37,067 bases of DNA from Leptospiraceae bacterium (GCA_020440825.1 JAGRNJ010000031.1:1-37067), one strand, 5' to 3'; counted from the stretch's first letter, positions 8,720 to 17,877 are shown. Notes: generated by a model from the sequence alone, not told the origin. Translations and numbers: made by a program.

Positions 8720-9940
8720 TTATAAATTTTCCTGTATCCAGGTTTTAAAACGGTTCAGGAAACCGCTTCCTGATTTTCTGCCACCGGTAGCCTCACCATA
8801 TCGCGCGACATATTGTATTAAACCAACTGCCGTACTGAATTCAGGATACGCTATTCGATCTGCAATGCCCAAAAGACCTTTGGGAGACCCTACAGATGCT
8901 CCCAGCTGAATTATCTCTTCGGCAAGTGTTACCAGGCCATTGACCCGTGCCCCGCCGCCGGTAAAGACAACCCCACCGGCCAATATATTTTTTTTGCCTG
9001 ACCGGATAATTTCATGATCAATCAATTCGAGAATTTCCCGCATTCTTGCTTCCATAATGTCGGCAAGATCACGACGGGCAGAGGGGCGCGGAGCCCTATC
9101 ACCCACCGAGGGAATTTCAATTGTCTCAGAGGGATCTACCTCGTTCGACAAAACAGTACCATATCGTTTTTTCAGCATCTCTGCCGCCTCAAGAGGAGTC
9201 TTAAGACCAATGCTGATATCCTGCGTAAGGTGTTGACTGCCGAGGCATATGGTCGCAGTATAACTTACGCCTCCGTCTGTATATATAATTATATCGATTA
9301 CGCCGGCCCCAATGTCAACAACTGCAACCCCGAGCTCTTTTTCGCCATCGGTCAACAGTGCCGAAGAACTGGCCAGACTGGAAAGTATTCTGTCGTTTAC
9401 CCGTATGCCAGATGAGACCACTGCTTTCTCAGTGTTCTGTAACTGGGTCACGCTGCCGGTTACCACATGAACATCTGCCTCGAGCCGTACCCCGACCATT
9501 CCGAGAGGATCTTTAATGCCGTTCTGGTCATCAACCTTGAACTCCCTCGATAATACATGCAAAATTTCCTGATCGGCAGGTATGCGGATGGCCTGCGCTG
9601 CATCGATCACGCGGTATATATCCTGAGAAGTTACAACGCGTTCGCGATTGTTAATGGCAATTACCCCGGTCGAGTTGTCACCACGCACATGCTTGCCGGT
9701 AATATTGAGTACAACTTCTTCAATTTCAATGCCCGACATCAGCTCGGCTTCTTCAACTGCCTCCCGAATACTGCGCACTGTCTGTTCGATATTGGTAACT
9801 GCGCCCATTTTAATACCGCGCGACGGAGCAACCCCAACCCCGATAAGCTCTACATCATCGAGACCACCCACACGGGCTGTCAATGCTGCTACTTTAGCCG
9901 AACCAATATCCAGCGATGTTACTATTCTTTCCTGTTCCAT
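8720..9940 (-). CDS. ftsA: Cell division protein FtsA
   Basis: 406-residue actin-like ATPase that tethers FtsZ to the membrane and recruits later division proteins. Seen: phosphate-1 motif SLDIGSAKV near the N-terminus, the SHS2/1C domain after residue 80 (VVLNITGKHVRG), phosphate-2 VAVVDIGAGVIDI, adenosine motif VVFTGGGARVNGL, and the C-terminal amphipathic helix FLNRFKTWIQENL that inserts into the membrane. Length is typical. Its ATG overlaps the ftsQ stop (TAATG), so the two are translationally coupled. Confidence 0.97.
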   Translation of the reverse strand: MEQERIVTSLDIGSAKVAALTARVGGLDDVELIGVGVAPSRGIKMGAVTNIEQTVRSIREAVEEAELMSGIEIEEVVLNITGKHVRGDNSTGVIAINNRERVVTSQDIYRVIDAAQAIRIPADQEILHVLSREFKVDDQNGIKDPLGMVGVRLEADVHVVTGSVTQLQNTEKAVVSSGIRVNDRILSSLASSSALLTDGEKELGVAVVDIGAGVIDIIIYTDGGVSYTATICLGSQHLTQDISIGLKTPLEAAEMLKKRYGTVLSNEVDPSETIEIPSVGDRAPRPSARRDLADIMEARMREILELIDHEIIRSGKKNILAGGVVFTGGGARVNGLVTLAEEIIQLGASVGSPKGLLGIADRIAYPEFSTAVGLIQYVARYGEATGGRKSGSGFLNRFKTWIQENL

Positions 9941-10704
9941 TAACGGCTTATCGCCTCCCGGCCGGCACTCTCTCGTATGACCGCATTTTTTTCAGTAAGA
10001 CTTATTTCGTTCCAGCGGGAAGCAGTACTCTGGTCATTTTCCAGAAAATAAAAAACTGCCCAGAGTCTAGCCATCCGCCCTGTATCAAATGGTAACTCAA
10101 CACGAATTCTGGCTCTGCTTTGAACGGGATAAATTCTCAACTCGTTCAAATTCTCAGCTATTTCAATCTCACTGATTCGCTCCCACAGGAATGCGTACTC
10201 TTTACGGGTCTCCTGCCAGAGCTGAATTATGTCTCTTTTTACCCTGTCTAGTTGGTTTTTTTCTGCTTCTTTATTTGTCAAATACAATAAAGGCATTTCA
10301 GTAGCGATGCCCCCTTTCAAAGAAGCCCGGTTTTCTTCGAGAACTTTGCCATCCGCCGATTGTTCAGCAATTTCTGAACCGGAATGAACAAGACAGCAGC
10401 TTTCTCTTTCTGTAATCGTTATCTTCAATGTCTTTGTGCCCTTTACTTCTGCATCGGCAGTTTCGATGCGCGGGTTTAATTCAAGGGCCTCTTCGATTCC
10501 GGAAAGCGGTACTTTACCCTCTTCCTGCTGCAGTAAATACAGAACCACCTCTGAAATTTCAGAATTATCCATTGTCTTGCTGCCCTCGACCTCGATTTGC
10601 CAACGGGAATCACTGCGCGTACGCATATAAAGCCAGACAGTGATAATAATGCCTGAAGCGCAGAACATTGCACCGGCAAGTAAAAGCCATTTACGCTCAG
10701 GCAT
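9940..10704 (-). CDS. ftsQ: Divisome protein FtsQ/DivIB
   Basis: 254 residues, bitopic. A short cytoplasmic tail (MPERK) is followed by one transmembrane helix (6-27) and a periplasmic region beginning with a POTRA-like domain (QIEVEGSKTMDNSEI ... LELNPRIETADAEVKGTKTLKITITER). A beta domain ends in a segment with RARIRVELPF. The assignment rests on this topology, the family pattern in the POTRA region, and the position immediately before ftsA. It would link FtsB/FtsL and the septal synthase. Its 5' end overlaps the AI-2E family gene by 8 bp. The usual murC/murB/ddl neighbours are absent. Confidence 0.88.
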   Translation of the reverse strand: MPERKWLLLAGAMFCASGIIITVWLYMRTRSDSRWQIEVEGSKTMDNSEISEVVLYLLQQEEGKVPLSGIEEALELNPRIETADAEVKGTKTLKITITERESCCLVHSGSEIAEQSADGKVLEENRASLKGGIATEMPLLYLTNKEAEKNQLDRVKRDIIQLWQETRKEYAFLWERISEIEIAENLNELRIYPVQSRARIRVELPFDTGRMARLWAVFYFLENDQSTASRWNEISLTEKNAVIRESAGREAISR

Positions 10705-11803
10705 CTGGCCTTACTCCAGATTCCTGTTCAGGCGGGTTGAACTGCTCATTCCAGAAAACAATCATTTCCCACAGGGAAATAAAACTCGCAACCAGAAACG
10801 GTCCTAAGATAAGTCCCTTGATGCCAAATTGTGCCAGGCCACCGAGAATTGCGAGAAACAGAAACAACGGGTGCAGCTGTAATTTTCTGTCAAGCACCAA
10901 AGGCTTGATCAGTGAGTCAAATAACTGGTATGTCAAAAGCCCCAAAAACCCGAGCACCAGGGCTGAACCGGTCTGGCCATTGACATACATGTACACCGAA
11001 GCCGGCCCCCAGACCATCGCCGTACCAATGACCGGAATCATAGAAAATAAAGACGCGATAAAACCATACAGCACCGGGTTCGGCAGCGAGAAGACCCAAA
11101 AATAAATACCAACCATGAACCCCTGCAAGACTGCAATAATCAAATTACCCTGCAAGACCGCATCGAGCACATCGATCATGCGTTTTCCGATTTTCGCCTC
11201 TAATTCATCGGGAAACGGCAATGCGCGGTATATTGCCGGCCCTATCTTGTCTGCACTGCGAAAAATAAAGAACAGGATAAAAATAGAAAACACAAAGTTG
11301 GTACCAAATCTGGTAAAACTCAACAGAAACTCTCCGCCCCGCATCAGTGTTGTCATACCGAGATCGGTTGAGTATTGAATCAGTTTTTGTTGCAGCTTCT
11401 CGAAGTCTGTAGAAATATATTCGAGATAGCGATCGACCCAGCGATTCTCAAGGTACAGCTGAAACGGTTTGTCACTCAAAGACCAGGCTCGCAGACTTTC
11501 GAAAGCCTGAATACCCTGGGTAACCAGAGTGAAAGCAAGCGCAGTGGCGGGAATCAGTATTATCAGTACTACAATCAAAGTCGATAGCATGGCTGCAAGA
11601 CTGCGCCGGTCTCTAACCCATTTCAAGATCAGAAAATGCAGTCTTCGAAACAGTAAGAAGAGAATAAGGGCAAGAAAAAACGCCATTGCAAAACTGGAAT
11701 AAATTGCCAGAACACTGAACAGAAGTGCGACAAAGATTGCTGCAAAAATCCAGGGGAGAAACCTGCGAATGTCGAGAAAATTATGGTCTTGTTTGATTTG
11801 CAT
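10697..11803 (-). CDS. AI-2E family permease (PerM/YdiK-like membrane protein)
   Basis: 368 residues with about eight hydrophobic segments and a long central amphipathic region (about 100-190). The pattern matches the AI-2E exporter family: an N-terminal pair FLPWIFAAIFVALLF, then LILFLLFRRLHFLI, the conserved C-terminal half with GIYFWVFSLPNPVLYGFIA, PVIGTAMVWGPASVY and GLILGPFLVA. The family includes proposed transporters of varied substrates, so the substrate cannot be assigned here. It is the first gene of the operon that continues into ftsQ-ftsA-ftsZ-comEC, with the promoter at 11833-11861. The ATG at 11803 has no strong Shine-Dalgarno. Confidence 0.87.
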   Translation of the reverse strand: MQIKQDHNFLDIRRFLPWIFAAIFVALLFSVLAIYSSFAMAFFLALILFLLFRRLHFLILKWVRDRRSLAAMLSTLIVVLIILIPATALAFTLVTQGIQAFESLRAWSLSDKPFQLYLENRWVDRYLEYISTDFEKLQQKLIQYSTDLGMTTLMRGGEFLLSFTRFGTNFVFSIFILFFIFRSADKIGPAIYRALPFPDELEAKIGKRMIDVLDAVLQGNLIIAVLQGFMVGIYFWVFSLPNPVLYGFIASLFSMIPVIGTAMVWGPASVYMYVNGQTGSALVLGFLGLLTYQLFDSLIKPLVLDRKLQLHPLFLFLAILGGLAQFGIKGLILGPFLVASFISLWEMIVFWNEQFNPPEQESGVRPDA

Positions 11804-11832
11804 GGATGTTACTGCCCATACAGTAATGCGAC

Positions 11833-11861
11833 ATAATAAGTTAGTTTATATAGCTTGTCAA
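11833..11861 (-). promoter_or_regulatory. Near-consensus sigma70 promoter of the permease-ftsQAZ-comEC operon
   Basis: On the minus strand: -35 TTGACA (11861-11856), exactly 17 bp spacer, -10 TATTAT (11838-11833; five of six). Transcription would start near 11826, about 23 nt before the permease ATG at 11803. It is the only strong promoter seen ahead of the tightly packed division genes. It lies in the 105-bp divergent spacer shared with the HAMP-protein gene. Confidence 0.65.
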
Positions 11862-11908
11862 ATTTTTTTATTTCTTGACGCTTGAAAAGCGCGATTCAGT
11901 ATCTTTAT

Positions 11909-12559
11909 ATGACCCAGAGCGGACCTCCTCCTTTTCATAAACGCCAATATATCATTGACCGCCGCTTTCAGTGGAGATTGATTCTTATGGCCACCATGCC
12001 GCTGGTCGCTTTTTTTGTAGCGGCGGTAATCGGGTATGCTATTGTCATACAGAAATTAAAATCAGCTTTCAGCTTTACCAGTGCCAATGAACTGATTATC
12101 AAAATTACCTCAGAACTGGGTACCGATATCACTTCTGATAAAATTTTTTCCAGTTTCGAGTTCTGGGGATTCATTGCCCTGCTTGTACTCGGGGTTATGC
12201 TCTTTGCCTATGCTTCCTTTGTTTTCCTGATATTCTCTCATCGAATTGCCGGCCCGATCTTCAAGTTTGGCAAAGCGATTCAAGAGCTCGCCAACGGTGA
12301 TCTGACTGCCAGAGCAGAATTGCGTGCCAAAGATGAGTTTCAGCAAACTGCTGCCGCCTTCAATACTGCTGTAGCCCATATTCGGGAACGTATACGCGAT
12401 ATCGACAATGCCAATGAAGCTCTCACCGAATCATTGCGCATAATGAAGAAAAACAGTTCTGAGGCCAATGCCCCCCACTTTGACGACCTGATCGTAAAAT
12501 CACAGGAAATTGAAAAATGCATCTCAGAATTTGAATTCAAACCTGAACGTGAATCCTGA
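11909..12559 (+). CDS. HAMP-domain membrane protein without output domain
   Basis: 216 residues from the ATG at 11909; a TTG at 11882 would add nine residues. The chosen start gives MTQSGPPPFHKRQYIIDRRF, a Pro/basic cytoplasmic tail. TM1 spans about 25-47 and a short periplasmic loop of about 50 residues follows. TM2 (FWGFIALLVLGVMLFAYASF) leads into a HAMP domain with HRIAGPIFKFGKAIQELANGDLTAR and DEFQQTAAAFN. A helical tail of about 50 residues ends the protein; no methyl-accepting, kinase or cyclase module follows. It may act as a signalling adaptor or transmit a membrane signal to a partner. It overlaps the next gene, suggesting co-expression. Confidence 0.78.
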   Translation: MTQSGPPPFHKRQYIIDRRFQWRLILMATMPLVAFFVAAVIGYAIVIQKLKSAFSFTSANELIIKITSELGTDITSDKIFSSFEFWGFIALLVLGVMLFAYASFVFLIFSHRIAGPIFKFGKAIQELANGDLTARAELRAKDEFQQTAAAFNTAVAHIRERIRDIDNANEALTESLRIMKKNSSEANAPHFDDLIVKSQEIEKCISEFEFKPERES

Positions 12560-13304
12560 ATTCGCCCCCTACAGAACATTTGCCAAAGTCTATGATACTG
12601 CAATGGCCCATGTGCCATATTTGCGCTGGGCTTCCTTTATCGATTCAACTCTGCTCAATCACAGAATTGAAAGAAATGAATTGCTGCTCGAGATGGGCTG
12701 CGGTACCGGCATTTTGGCAAAACATCTGCATACCCTTTACCCTTCTCTGATCACCAGTGATATCAGTTTTGAAATGCTGCAGGCAGCAGGGAACAAAAAT
12801 CTGCCGTTCAATTTACAGGCCAATATGTGTGCCCTGCCTTTCATTGATCAGGCTTTCAGTGCGGCACTGGCCACACATGATGTTCTCAACTATTTGCCCG
12901 ATTCTACTTCTTTACAGAATCATTTTCACGAGACTGCACGTGTGATGCGAAAAGGAGGAATCTACATTTTCGACGTAACCAGTGAAATGAATGTTGTCGA
13001 ATTTTATGACGGGCAGACGATCACAGAAGAATATGAAACGATGACCCTTACCTGGGAGAATTTTTATGATAAACGAAAAAAAGAAATTATCAGCACATTA
13101 TCATTTATGCCTAAAGATGAAACGAAGACGGTCAGCAACCGAAACCAGATTGAAATACACCGGCAAAATGTATTCTCCCCGGCCATACTGCGCAAATCAA
13201 TAAAGTCTGCCGGCTTTAAGATTCTAGGACAATTCGCAGATTATTCTCGCAAGAAGTCTCTTAAAAATGCTCGCCTAATTGTCTATGTTTTGCAGAGACT
13301 GTGA
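12510..13304 (+). CDS. Class I SAM-dependent methyltransferase
   Basis: 264 residues if started at the TTG at 12510; TTG 12531 or GTG 12549 are alternatives, and homology probably begins near YRTFAKVYD. The AdoMet-binding motif I is LLEMGCGTGILAKHL, followed by an acidic end of strand 2 (ITSDIS) and motif IV-like AALATHDVLNYL, typical of the UbiE/Methyltransf_11-25 group. The substrate is not evident; small-molecule or tRNA methylation are both possible. Its 5' end overlaps the HAMP gene by up to 50 bp and its 3' end overlaps the convergent rnpA-yidD gene by 30 bp. Confidence 0.85.
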   Translation: MKNASQNLNSNLNVNPEFAPYRTFAKVYDTAMAHVPYLRWASFIDSTLLNHRIERNELLLEMGCGTGILAKHLHTLYPSLITSDISFEMLQAAGNKNLPFNLQANMCALPFIDQAFSAALATHDVLNYLPDSTSLQNHFHETARVMRKGGIYIFDVTSEMNVVEFYDGQTITEEYETMTLTWENFYDKRKKEIISTLSFMPKDETKTVSNRNQIEIHRQNVFSPAILRKSIKSAGFKILGQFADYSRKKSLKNARLIVYVLQRL

Positions 13305-14063
13305 AGTATACAGTCCGGGGGGATAATCTTCCCCGCCCTCGGTGCCGGGGTGACAGCGCAGAATTCGTTTCGAAGACAGATAAAAAGCCGAATGCAAGGG
13401 CAGGTAAGTAAAAACATCCAACGCATAATGAGAACAGGTCGGGTAAAATCTGCACTGTCTGCCGATCAATGGTGACAACAGCCATCGATACAGACGAATC
13501 AAGGTCAAAAACGCTTCACGAAAAACTCCAGTGCGCCTTTTCAGATCTCGCCTGAGAACCTGGGCCGCCGGAACCTCAGGAACATTCGTGAATTTTGGGC
13601 CACGATCGGGCTTCGTCTGATTTTCTTTGCTGGACAGTTTTATCTCCCACTGGAAAATTTTTTCAACTAGAGAGTTCAGATTTTGCTGGCGGATGGATTG
13701 CGGCAAATCAAAAAAACTTTTTCGAGGTATAAGAGCGATATGCACGCTTCTTTGCGGAACCTTGCCAATGCTTTGCATTAGCCAGGTTAAACTTCGGAAC
13801 AAAGAGGCCCGCAATTGCCTTCTGGCACGATTGCGATTTACCGCATTGCCAAAACCACGCGGCAGGGTAAACACAACCTGCCAAGTCTCTTCATTTGCAG
13901 ATTGCGGCAAGATGACTCTGGCCATGATTTCCTGCGCATAAATCTTATGCCCATGCTTAAATAATTCTGCAATACCCCGGCGTGATTTCAGGGGCAAAAA
14001 AAGAGATTTGGGGTAAGAATTTTTATTGAGATTACTTGACAATATGGAAACGGCGTCTTTCAT
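13275..14063 (-). CDS. rnpA: RnpA-YidD fusion: RNase P protein subunit joined to membrane-insertion factor
   Basis: 262 residues in one uninterrupted frame. Residues about 25-140 are the RNase P protein (C5): [12 protein letters not shown] at the N-terminus and the RNR signature [12 protein letters not shown] (75-86), which contacts the catalytic RNA during 5' processing of pre-tRNA. After a charged linker (about 145-175), residues 180-250 are Yid[31 protein letters not shown] (204-216), RILRCHPG (233-240) and GGEDYPP. YidD assists YidC-dependent membrane protein insertion. The genes are normally separate neighbours (rpmH-rnpA-yidD-yidC). A TTG near 13508, just before the YidD part, could also give free YidD. 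The ATG lies inside the end of rpmH (32-bp overlap). yidC does not follow; a convergent methyltransferase gene does. Confidence 0.88.
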   Translation of the reverse strand: MKDAVSILSSNLNKNSYPKSLFLPLKSRRGIAELFKHGHKIYAQEIMARVILPQSANEETWQVVFTLPRGFGNAVNRNRARRQLRASLFRSLTWLMQSIGKVPQRSVHIALIPRKSFFDLPQSIRQQNLNSLVEKIFQWEIKLSSKENQTKPDRGPKFTNVPEVPAAQVLRRDLKRRTGVFREAFLTLIRLYRWLLSPLIGRQCRFYPTCSHYALDVFTYLPLHSAFYLSSKRILRCHPGTEGGEDYPPGLYTSQSLQNIDN

Positions 14064-14199
14064 CAGAAACCGTTAATTTGTGTCGGCCTTTCGCACGGCG
14101 GCGTTTGAGAACAAGTCGCCCGGCAGCAGTGGCCATGCGAGCACGAAAGCCATGGCGGCGATTGCGTTTAACATTTTTGGGCTGCAGGGTCCGTTTCAT
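14032..14199 (-). CDS. rpmH: 50S ribosomal protein L34
   Basis: 55 residues, too short for a simple length filter. The sequence begins [20 protein letters not shown], continues [19 protein letters not shown] and ends [16 protein letters not shown]. This is the complete, highly basic L34 pattern (KRTxQPxxxKRxRxHGFRxRMxTxxGRxVLxxRRxKGRxxLxV). It sits in the large ribosomal subunit. Its 3' end overlaps the start of the rnpA-yidD gene, the classic rpmH-rnpA order, but dnaA is not upstream: cysJ is divergent instead. A TTGACA at 14233-14228 could be a -35 element, though no good -10 follows it. Confidence 0.97.
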   Translation of the reverse strand: MKRTLQPKNVKRNRRHGFRARMATAAGRLVLKRRRAKGRHKLTVSDERRRFHIVK

Positions 14200-14245
14200 A
14201 GCGAAAAAAACTTTTCGTTCGACATGATGTCAAGATTTTTTTATT

Positions 14246-14273
14246 TTGCATCTAGAAGCAAAAAGCCGATAAT
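14246..14273 (+). promoter_or_regulatory. Weak candidate promoter of cysJI
   Basis: A -10-like GATAAT (14268-14273, five of six) with a poor -35 TTGCAT (14246-14251, three of six) at 16 bp. It precedes the Shine-Dalgarno AGGA (14291-14294) and the cysJ ATG at 14302. The weak -35 would suit an activator-dependent promoter, but no operator is recognised. Confidence 0.3.
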
Positions 14274-14301
14274 CGAACAATACGATCATCAGGATGCATT
14301 C

Positions 14302-16194
14302 ATGACAAGAGATATCAGAAGAGAATTCAAAGAATTAGTAAAAGCAGCAGGGGAACGTGACCGCCTGTGGATGACCGGATATCTCGAAGCCTTCACAGAT
14401 GATGAATCTGCACCTTTGGCATCATCTGCTATAACCGCCCCTATTTCACCTGCAATCCCATCAGCCGGCGAGCCTCTGGTTTCAATGTCCAGTCAACCAG
14501 TGGCCCCAGCAGCACCGACCGCGACAACGAACACTGTTGTCTCACAACTACCTGCACAGCCGGCAGGCGCCACTCTGCAAAGCGCACTGGTGATTTTTGG
14601 CACAGAAACTGGCAATTCAAAAAAAATCGCAAGTCAGGTACAACAGGAACTTAAAAATACAGGGCTTAAAACCAAACTGGTGAGTACGAGTCTGGTCAAG
14701 ACCGATGAACTATACAAGTCAGAGCTGATTGTTCTGGTATGCAGCACCCATGGCGATGGTGAGCCCCCTGAGTCTGCCAAAGGCTTTCATTCAGCAATGC
14801 AGAACTTGAAAGTACCCCTGTCAAGCCAGAAATTTGCAGTTTTAGGTCTGGGAGACTCTTCGTATCCGGCTTTTTGCCAGACTGGCAAAGATTTTGATTC
14901 TTTTTTTGATAAAGCAGGGGCAACCCGTCTACATCCCCTCGGGGAATGTGATGTCGATTACCAGGAAACCGCAGAAAACTGGATCAATGGCCTTTTACAC
15001 GCCCTGCAAACTGACCCCGGAAAAGTAAATACCGGCAGTGCGGGAAATTTGCCGGTCAATGTCTCCAATGGAAATCATAACGGCAACGGCTTAACTGCAA
15101 CTCTGACTAAACCGCAAACTGTTACTGCCACAAAAGGCAAAACCCTGGCAAGGGTACGCTCAAATTATTCCCTGACCGACACTCGGGCGAGCAAAGAAAT
15201 CCGCCATATCGAATTTGAATCAGATACCGAAATTGATTATTTGCCGGGCGACAGTGTCGGAATTGTGCCGGCCAATGATCTGTCTGAAACCCTTGAAGTA
15301 CTGCATACCCTGCGCATTCCGGGCGATGAAGTTTTGACATGGCGCTCAGAACAGTATTCTGCAATTGATCTCTTTCAAAATAAATTATCTCTGCGATATC
15401 TGCCGCAGCGTGTGATGAAAGCTTATGAGAACCTCACTCTGAAAAAGTTACCTTCAGAAAGACTCGATCTGATTTCTATACTGGAAAGTTTTCCGCCCAA
15501 TGAGAATATTGATAAACAAAGAATTGTTGATATCTTAGAACCAATTGTGCCGCGTTACTATTCGATTGCGTCTTCACCTGAGTATCATGGTAAAAATGAA
15601 GTGCATATTACAGTCGCCGATGTCATGATTGAAACAAAGCGCCGGGTGTACCGGGGTTTATGCACCGGAAACCTGTTCCATATGCCCGAAAACAAAGAAC
15701 TTGAATTCAAGATTGCCAGAAATGACAACTTTCGGCTGCCAGATGCAAACTCTGACATTATCATGATTGGCCCGGGTACCGGCATTGCGCCTTTCCGTTC
15801 GTTTTTATTTGAAAGAGAAGCGCAAGGCCATTCTGGTAAAAACTGGCTGTTCTTTGGCAACCGCAACTTTGCCCATGATTTTCTCTACCAGACAGAACTG
15901 CTCGATTTTTTTGCCAGCGGTACGCTGAGTAAAATCAATACAGCATTTTCCCGGGACGGAGACCGAAAAGTTTACGTGCAACACAGAATGCTGGAACATG
16001 CCAAAGAATTGTATGAATGGCTTGAGAACGGCTCCGTAATGTATGTCTGCGGCTCAAAACATCCGATGAGTAAAGATGTCGATGAAGCTTTGTTCAACAT
16101 TATAGAAAAACAGCGTCGCAATGGCCGCAAAGACGCAGAAACTTATTTTAATGATCTCATTGAGAGCGGCAGGTACAAAAAGGACGTGTATTAA
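14302..16194 (+). CDS. cysJ: NADPH-sulfite reductase flavoprotein (alpha) subunit
   Basis: 630 residues. It passes electrons from NADPH through FAD and FMN to CysI for the six-electron reduction of sulfite to sulfide. I chose the ATG at 14302 because AGGA lies 7 nt before it; the open frame extends back to 14080, but that part is antisense to rpmH. Domain order: an N-terminal 90-residue extension with a Pro/Ala/Thr-rich linker, flavodoxin domain (ALVIFGTETGNSKKIA, about 95; VLGLGDSSYPAFC), FAD-binding domain (PRYYSIASSP, GLCTGNLF), and NADP-binding domain (MIGPGTGIAPFRSFL, YVCGSKHPM), ending RYKKDVY as in CysJ. cysI follows after 3 nt. Confidence 0.95.
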   Translation: MTRDIRREFKELVKAAGERDRLWMTGYLEAFTDDESAPLASSAITAPISPAIPSAGEPLVSMSSQPVAPAAPTATTNTVVSQLPAQPAGATLQSALVIFGTETGNSKKIASQVQQELKNTGLKTKLVSTSLVKTDELYKSELIVLVCSTHGDGEPPESAKGFHSAMQNLKVPLSSQKFAVLGLGDSSYPAFCQTGKDFDSFFDKAGATRLHPLGECDVDYQETAENWINGLLHALQTDPGKVNTGSAGNLPVNVSNGNHNGNGLTATLTKPQTVTATKGKTLARVRSNYSLTDTRASKEIRHIEFESDTEIDYLPGDSVGIVPANDLSETLEVLHTLRIPGDEVLTWRSEQYSAIDLFQNKLSLRYLPQRVMKAYENLTLKKLPSERLDLISILESFPPNENIDKQRIVDILEPIVPRYYSIASSPEYHGKNEVHITVADVMIETKRRVYRGLCTGNLFHMPENKELEFKIARNDNFRLPDANSDIIMIGPGTGIAPFRSFLFEREAQGHSGKNWLFFGNRNFAHDFLYQTELLDFFASGTLSKINTAFSRDGDRKVYVQHRMLEHAKELYEWLENGSVMYVCGSKHPMSKDVDEALFNIIEKQRRNGRKDAETYFNDLIESGRYKKDVY

Positions 16195-16197
16195 AGA

Positions 16198-17877
16198 ATG
16201 GCAGGCACCGACCAAAAAGATTTAAAAGAAACCATTGCAGAAAAAGCCAAACGAACCAGCAATGGCCTGCGCGGAACTCTCGCTGACAGCCTCAAAGATG
16301 AACACACCGGCTCTCTGCGAGATACTGACCAGCTGCTGGTAAAATTTCACGGAATCTATCAACAAGACGATCGGGACCGCCGTAGAGAGCGGGAAGAACG
16401 CAAACTCGATAAACTGTACTCATTCATGATACGCGTGCGAATCCCGGGGGGATTCATCGGGCCCGTACATTGGGAGATGGCGCAGAATATTGCCGGTAAA
16501 TACTCTACCGGAACTATTAAAATCACCACCCGACAGACAATTCAACTGCATGGAATATTGAAGTCAAACTTAAAGCCAACAATTAAATCATTCAATGAAG
16601 TTTTTCTCGATTCAATAGCTGCATGTGGCGATGTCAATAGAAATGTCACCACTACTGCCAACCCTGCATCTTCGCCCCATCATGATGAAATCAATAATCT
16701 GGCAAAAGAAATCAGTAAAATGCTGTTGCCGAAAACCAGAGCGTATTATGAAGTCTGGCTCGACTCTGAAAAGCTGGTCGAGAAAACAGAAGAAGATCCG
16801 CTCTACCGAGATGTCTACCTGCCGCGTAAATTCAAGATCGGGGTGGCCCTGCCCCCCTGGAATGATGTGGATATTTTCACCAATGATATTGGCCTGATTG
16901 CCATTGAAGAAAACGGAAAAATTATCGGCTACAATGTTGCAGCCGGCGGGGGTCTTGGTACTACTCACGGCAATGAAAAAACCTATGCCCGTCTGGCTAC
17001 GGTACTTGGTTTTGTGCCGAAAGAATCTGTCTTGAAAGTTGTATATGAAATTGTAACCGTGCAACGCGACTTTGGCAACCGGGACGATCGTAAACTTTCC
17101 CGCTTGAAATATACCATTGACAACATGGGTCTCGAAGAATTCAAAAAAGAAGTTGAGAAAAGATCAAGTATTTCTTTTCAGTCTATTAAGCCCTATTCAT
17201 TCAAAACCCGATCTGACCAGTATGGCTGGGCACAGGACGCAAAAGGTGCATGGCACTTTACTCTGTTTGTTGAGAATGGTCTGGTTACAGATTCCGAAGA
17301 TAGAAAACTGAAAACCGCATTGTATGAGGTTGCGAAAACCCGTAGAGCGGCTTTTCGCTTCACCTGCAACCAGAATGTAATTTTTGCGGATATCAAAACT
17401 TCTGATGTTCCGGTTATCGAAGAAATCATTCGAAAATACAAACTGCAGGAAATTAATGAAACGGCTAGTCTCGTACGAAAAAACTCCATGGCCTGTGTTG
17501 CATTGAATACCTGTCCGCTTGCATTAGCAGAGGGCCAGCGTTATCTGCCGCTGCTGCTCGATAAAGTCGATGCTGTCGTTACCAAAAATAATCTGAATAA
17601 TGAACCGATTACCTTTCGCATGACTGGCTGCCCGAATGGCTGTGCCCGGCCTTACAATGCAGAAATTGGCCTTATTGGTACTGCGTATGGTAAGTACAAT
17701 TTACACCTTGGGGCAGACTGTAACGGTACTCGTTTGAATAAAAAGTACCGGGAAAACCTCGAAGAATCTGAAATATTACAGGAACTTGACTCACTCTTCG
17801 CTCGATTTAATCGAGAGAAGAATACCGGTGAGTCATTCGGTGATTTCTGCAACCGCGCAGGCTTGACCGGATCCTAA
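16198..17877 (+). CDS. cysI: Sulfite reductase haemoprotein (beta) subunit
   Basis: 559 residues. It holds sirohaem and a [4Fe-4S] cluster and reduces sulfite to sulfide. The four cluster ligands are visible: Cys433 and Cys439 (CVALNTC, Cx5C) and Cys478 and Cys482 (GCPNGCARP, Cx3C; the last also ligates sirohaem iron). Other conserved parts are MIRVRIPGGF, TTRQTIQLHG (sirohaem-binding arginines), a GDVNRNV segment and FTCNQNVIF. Length matches CysI. Only 3 nt separate it from cysJ, so the two are co-translated. Its sirohaem comes from the pathway encoded by the convergent minus-strand operon. Confidence 0.97.
   Translation: MAGTDQKDLKETIAEKAKRTSNGLRGTLADSLKDEHTGSLRDTDQLLVKFHGIYQQDDRDRRREREERKLDKLYSFMIRVRIPGGFIGPVHWEMAQNIAGKYSTGTIKITTRQTIQLHGILKSNLKPTIKSFNEVFLDSIAACGDVNRNVTTTANPASSPHHDEINNLAKEISKMLLPKTRAYYEVWLDSEKLVEKTEEDPLYRDVYLPRKFKIGVALPPWNDVDIFTNDIGLIAIEENGKIIGYNVAAGGGLGTTHGNEKTYARLATVLGFVPKESVLKVVYEIVTVQRDFGNRDDRKLSRLKYTIDNMGLEEFKKEVEKRSSISFQSIKPYSFKTRSDQYGWAQDAKGAWHFTLFVENGLVTDSEDRKLKTALYEVAKTRRAAFRFTCNQNVIFADIKTSDVPVIEEIIRKYKLQEINETASLVRKNSMACVALNTCPLALAEGQRYLPLLLDKVDAVVTKNNLNNEPITFRMTGCPNGCARPYNAEIGLIGTAYGKYNLHLGADCNGTRLNKKYRENLEESEILQELDSLFARFNREKNTGESFGDFCNRAGLTGS

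Noticed and set aside
14036-14227. Arg-rich 63-residue plus-strand frame
   Set aside because: It is the complement of rpmH; L34 coding sequence explains its composition.
14080-14301. N-terminal extension of cysJ
   Set aside because: It runs antisense through rpmH; the ATG at 14302 has a Shine-Dalgarno and begins a sensible protein.
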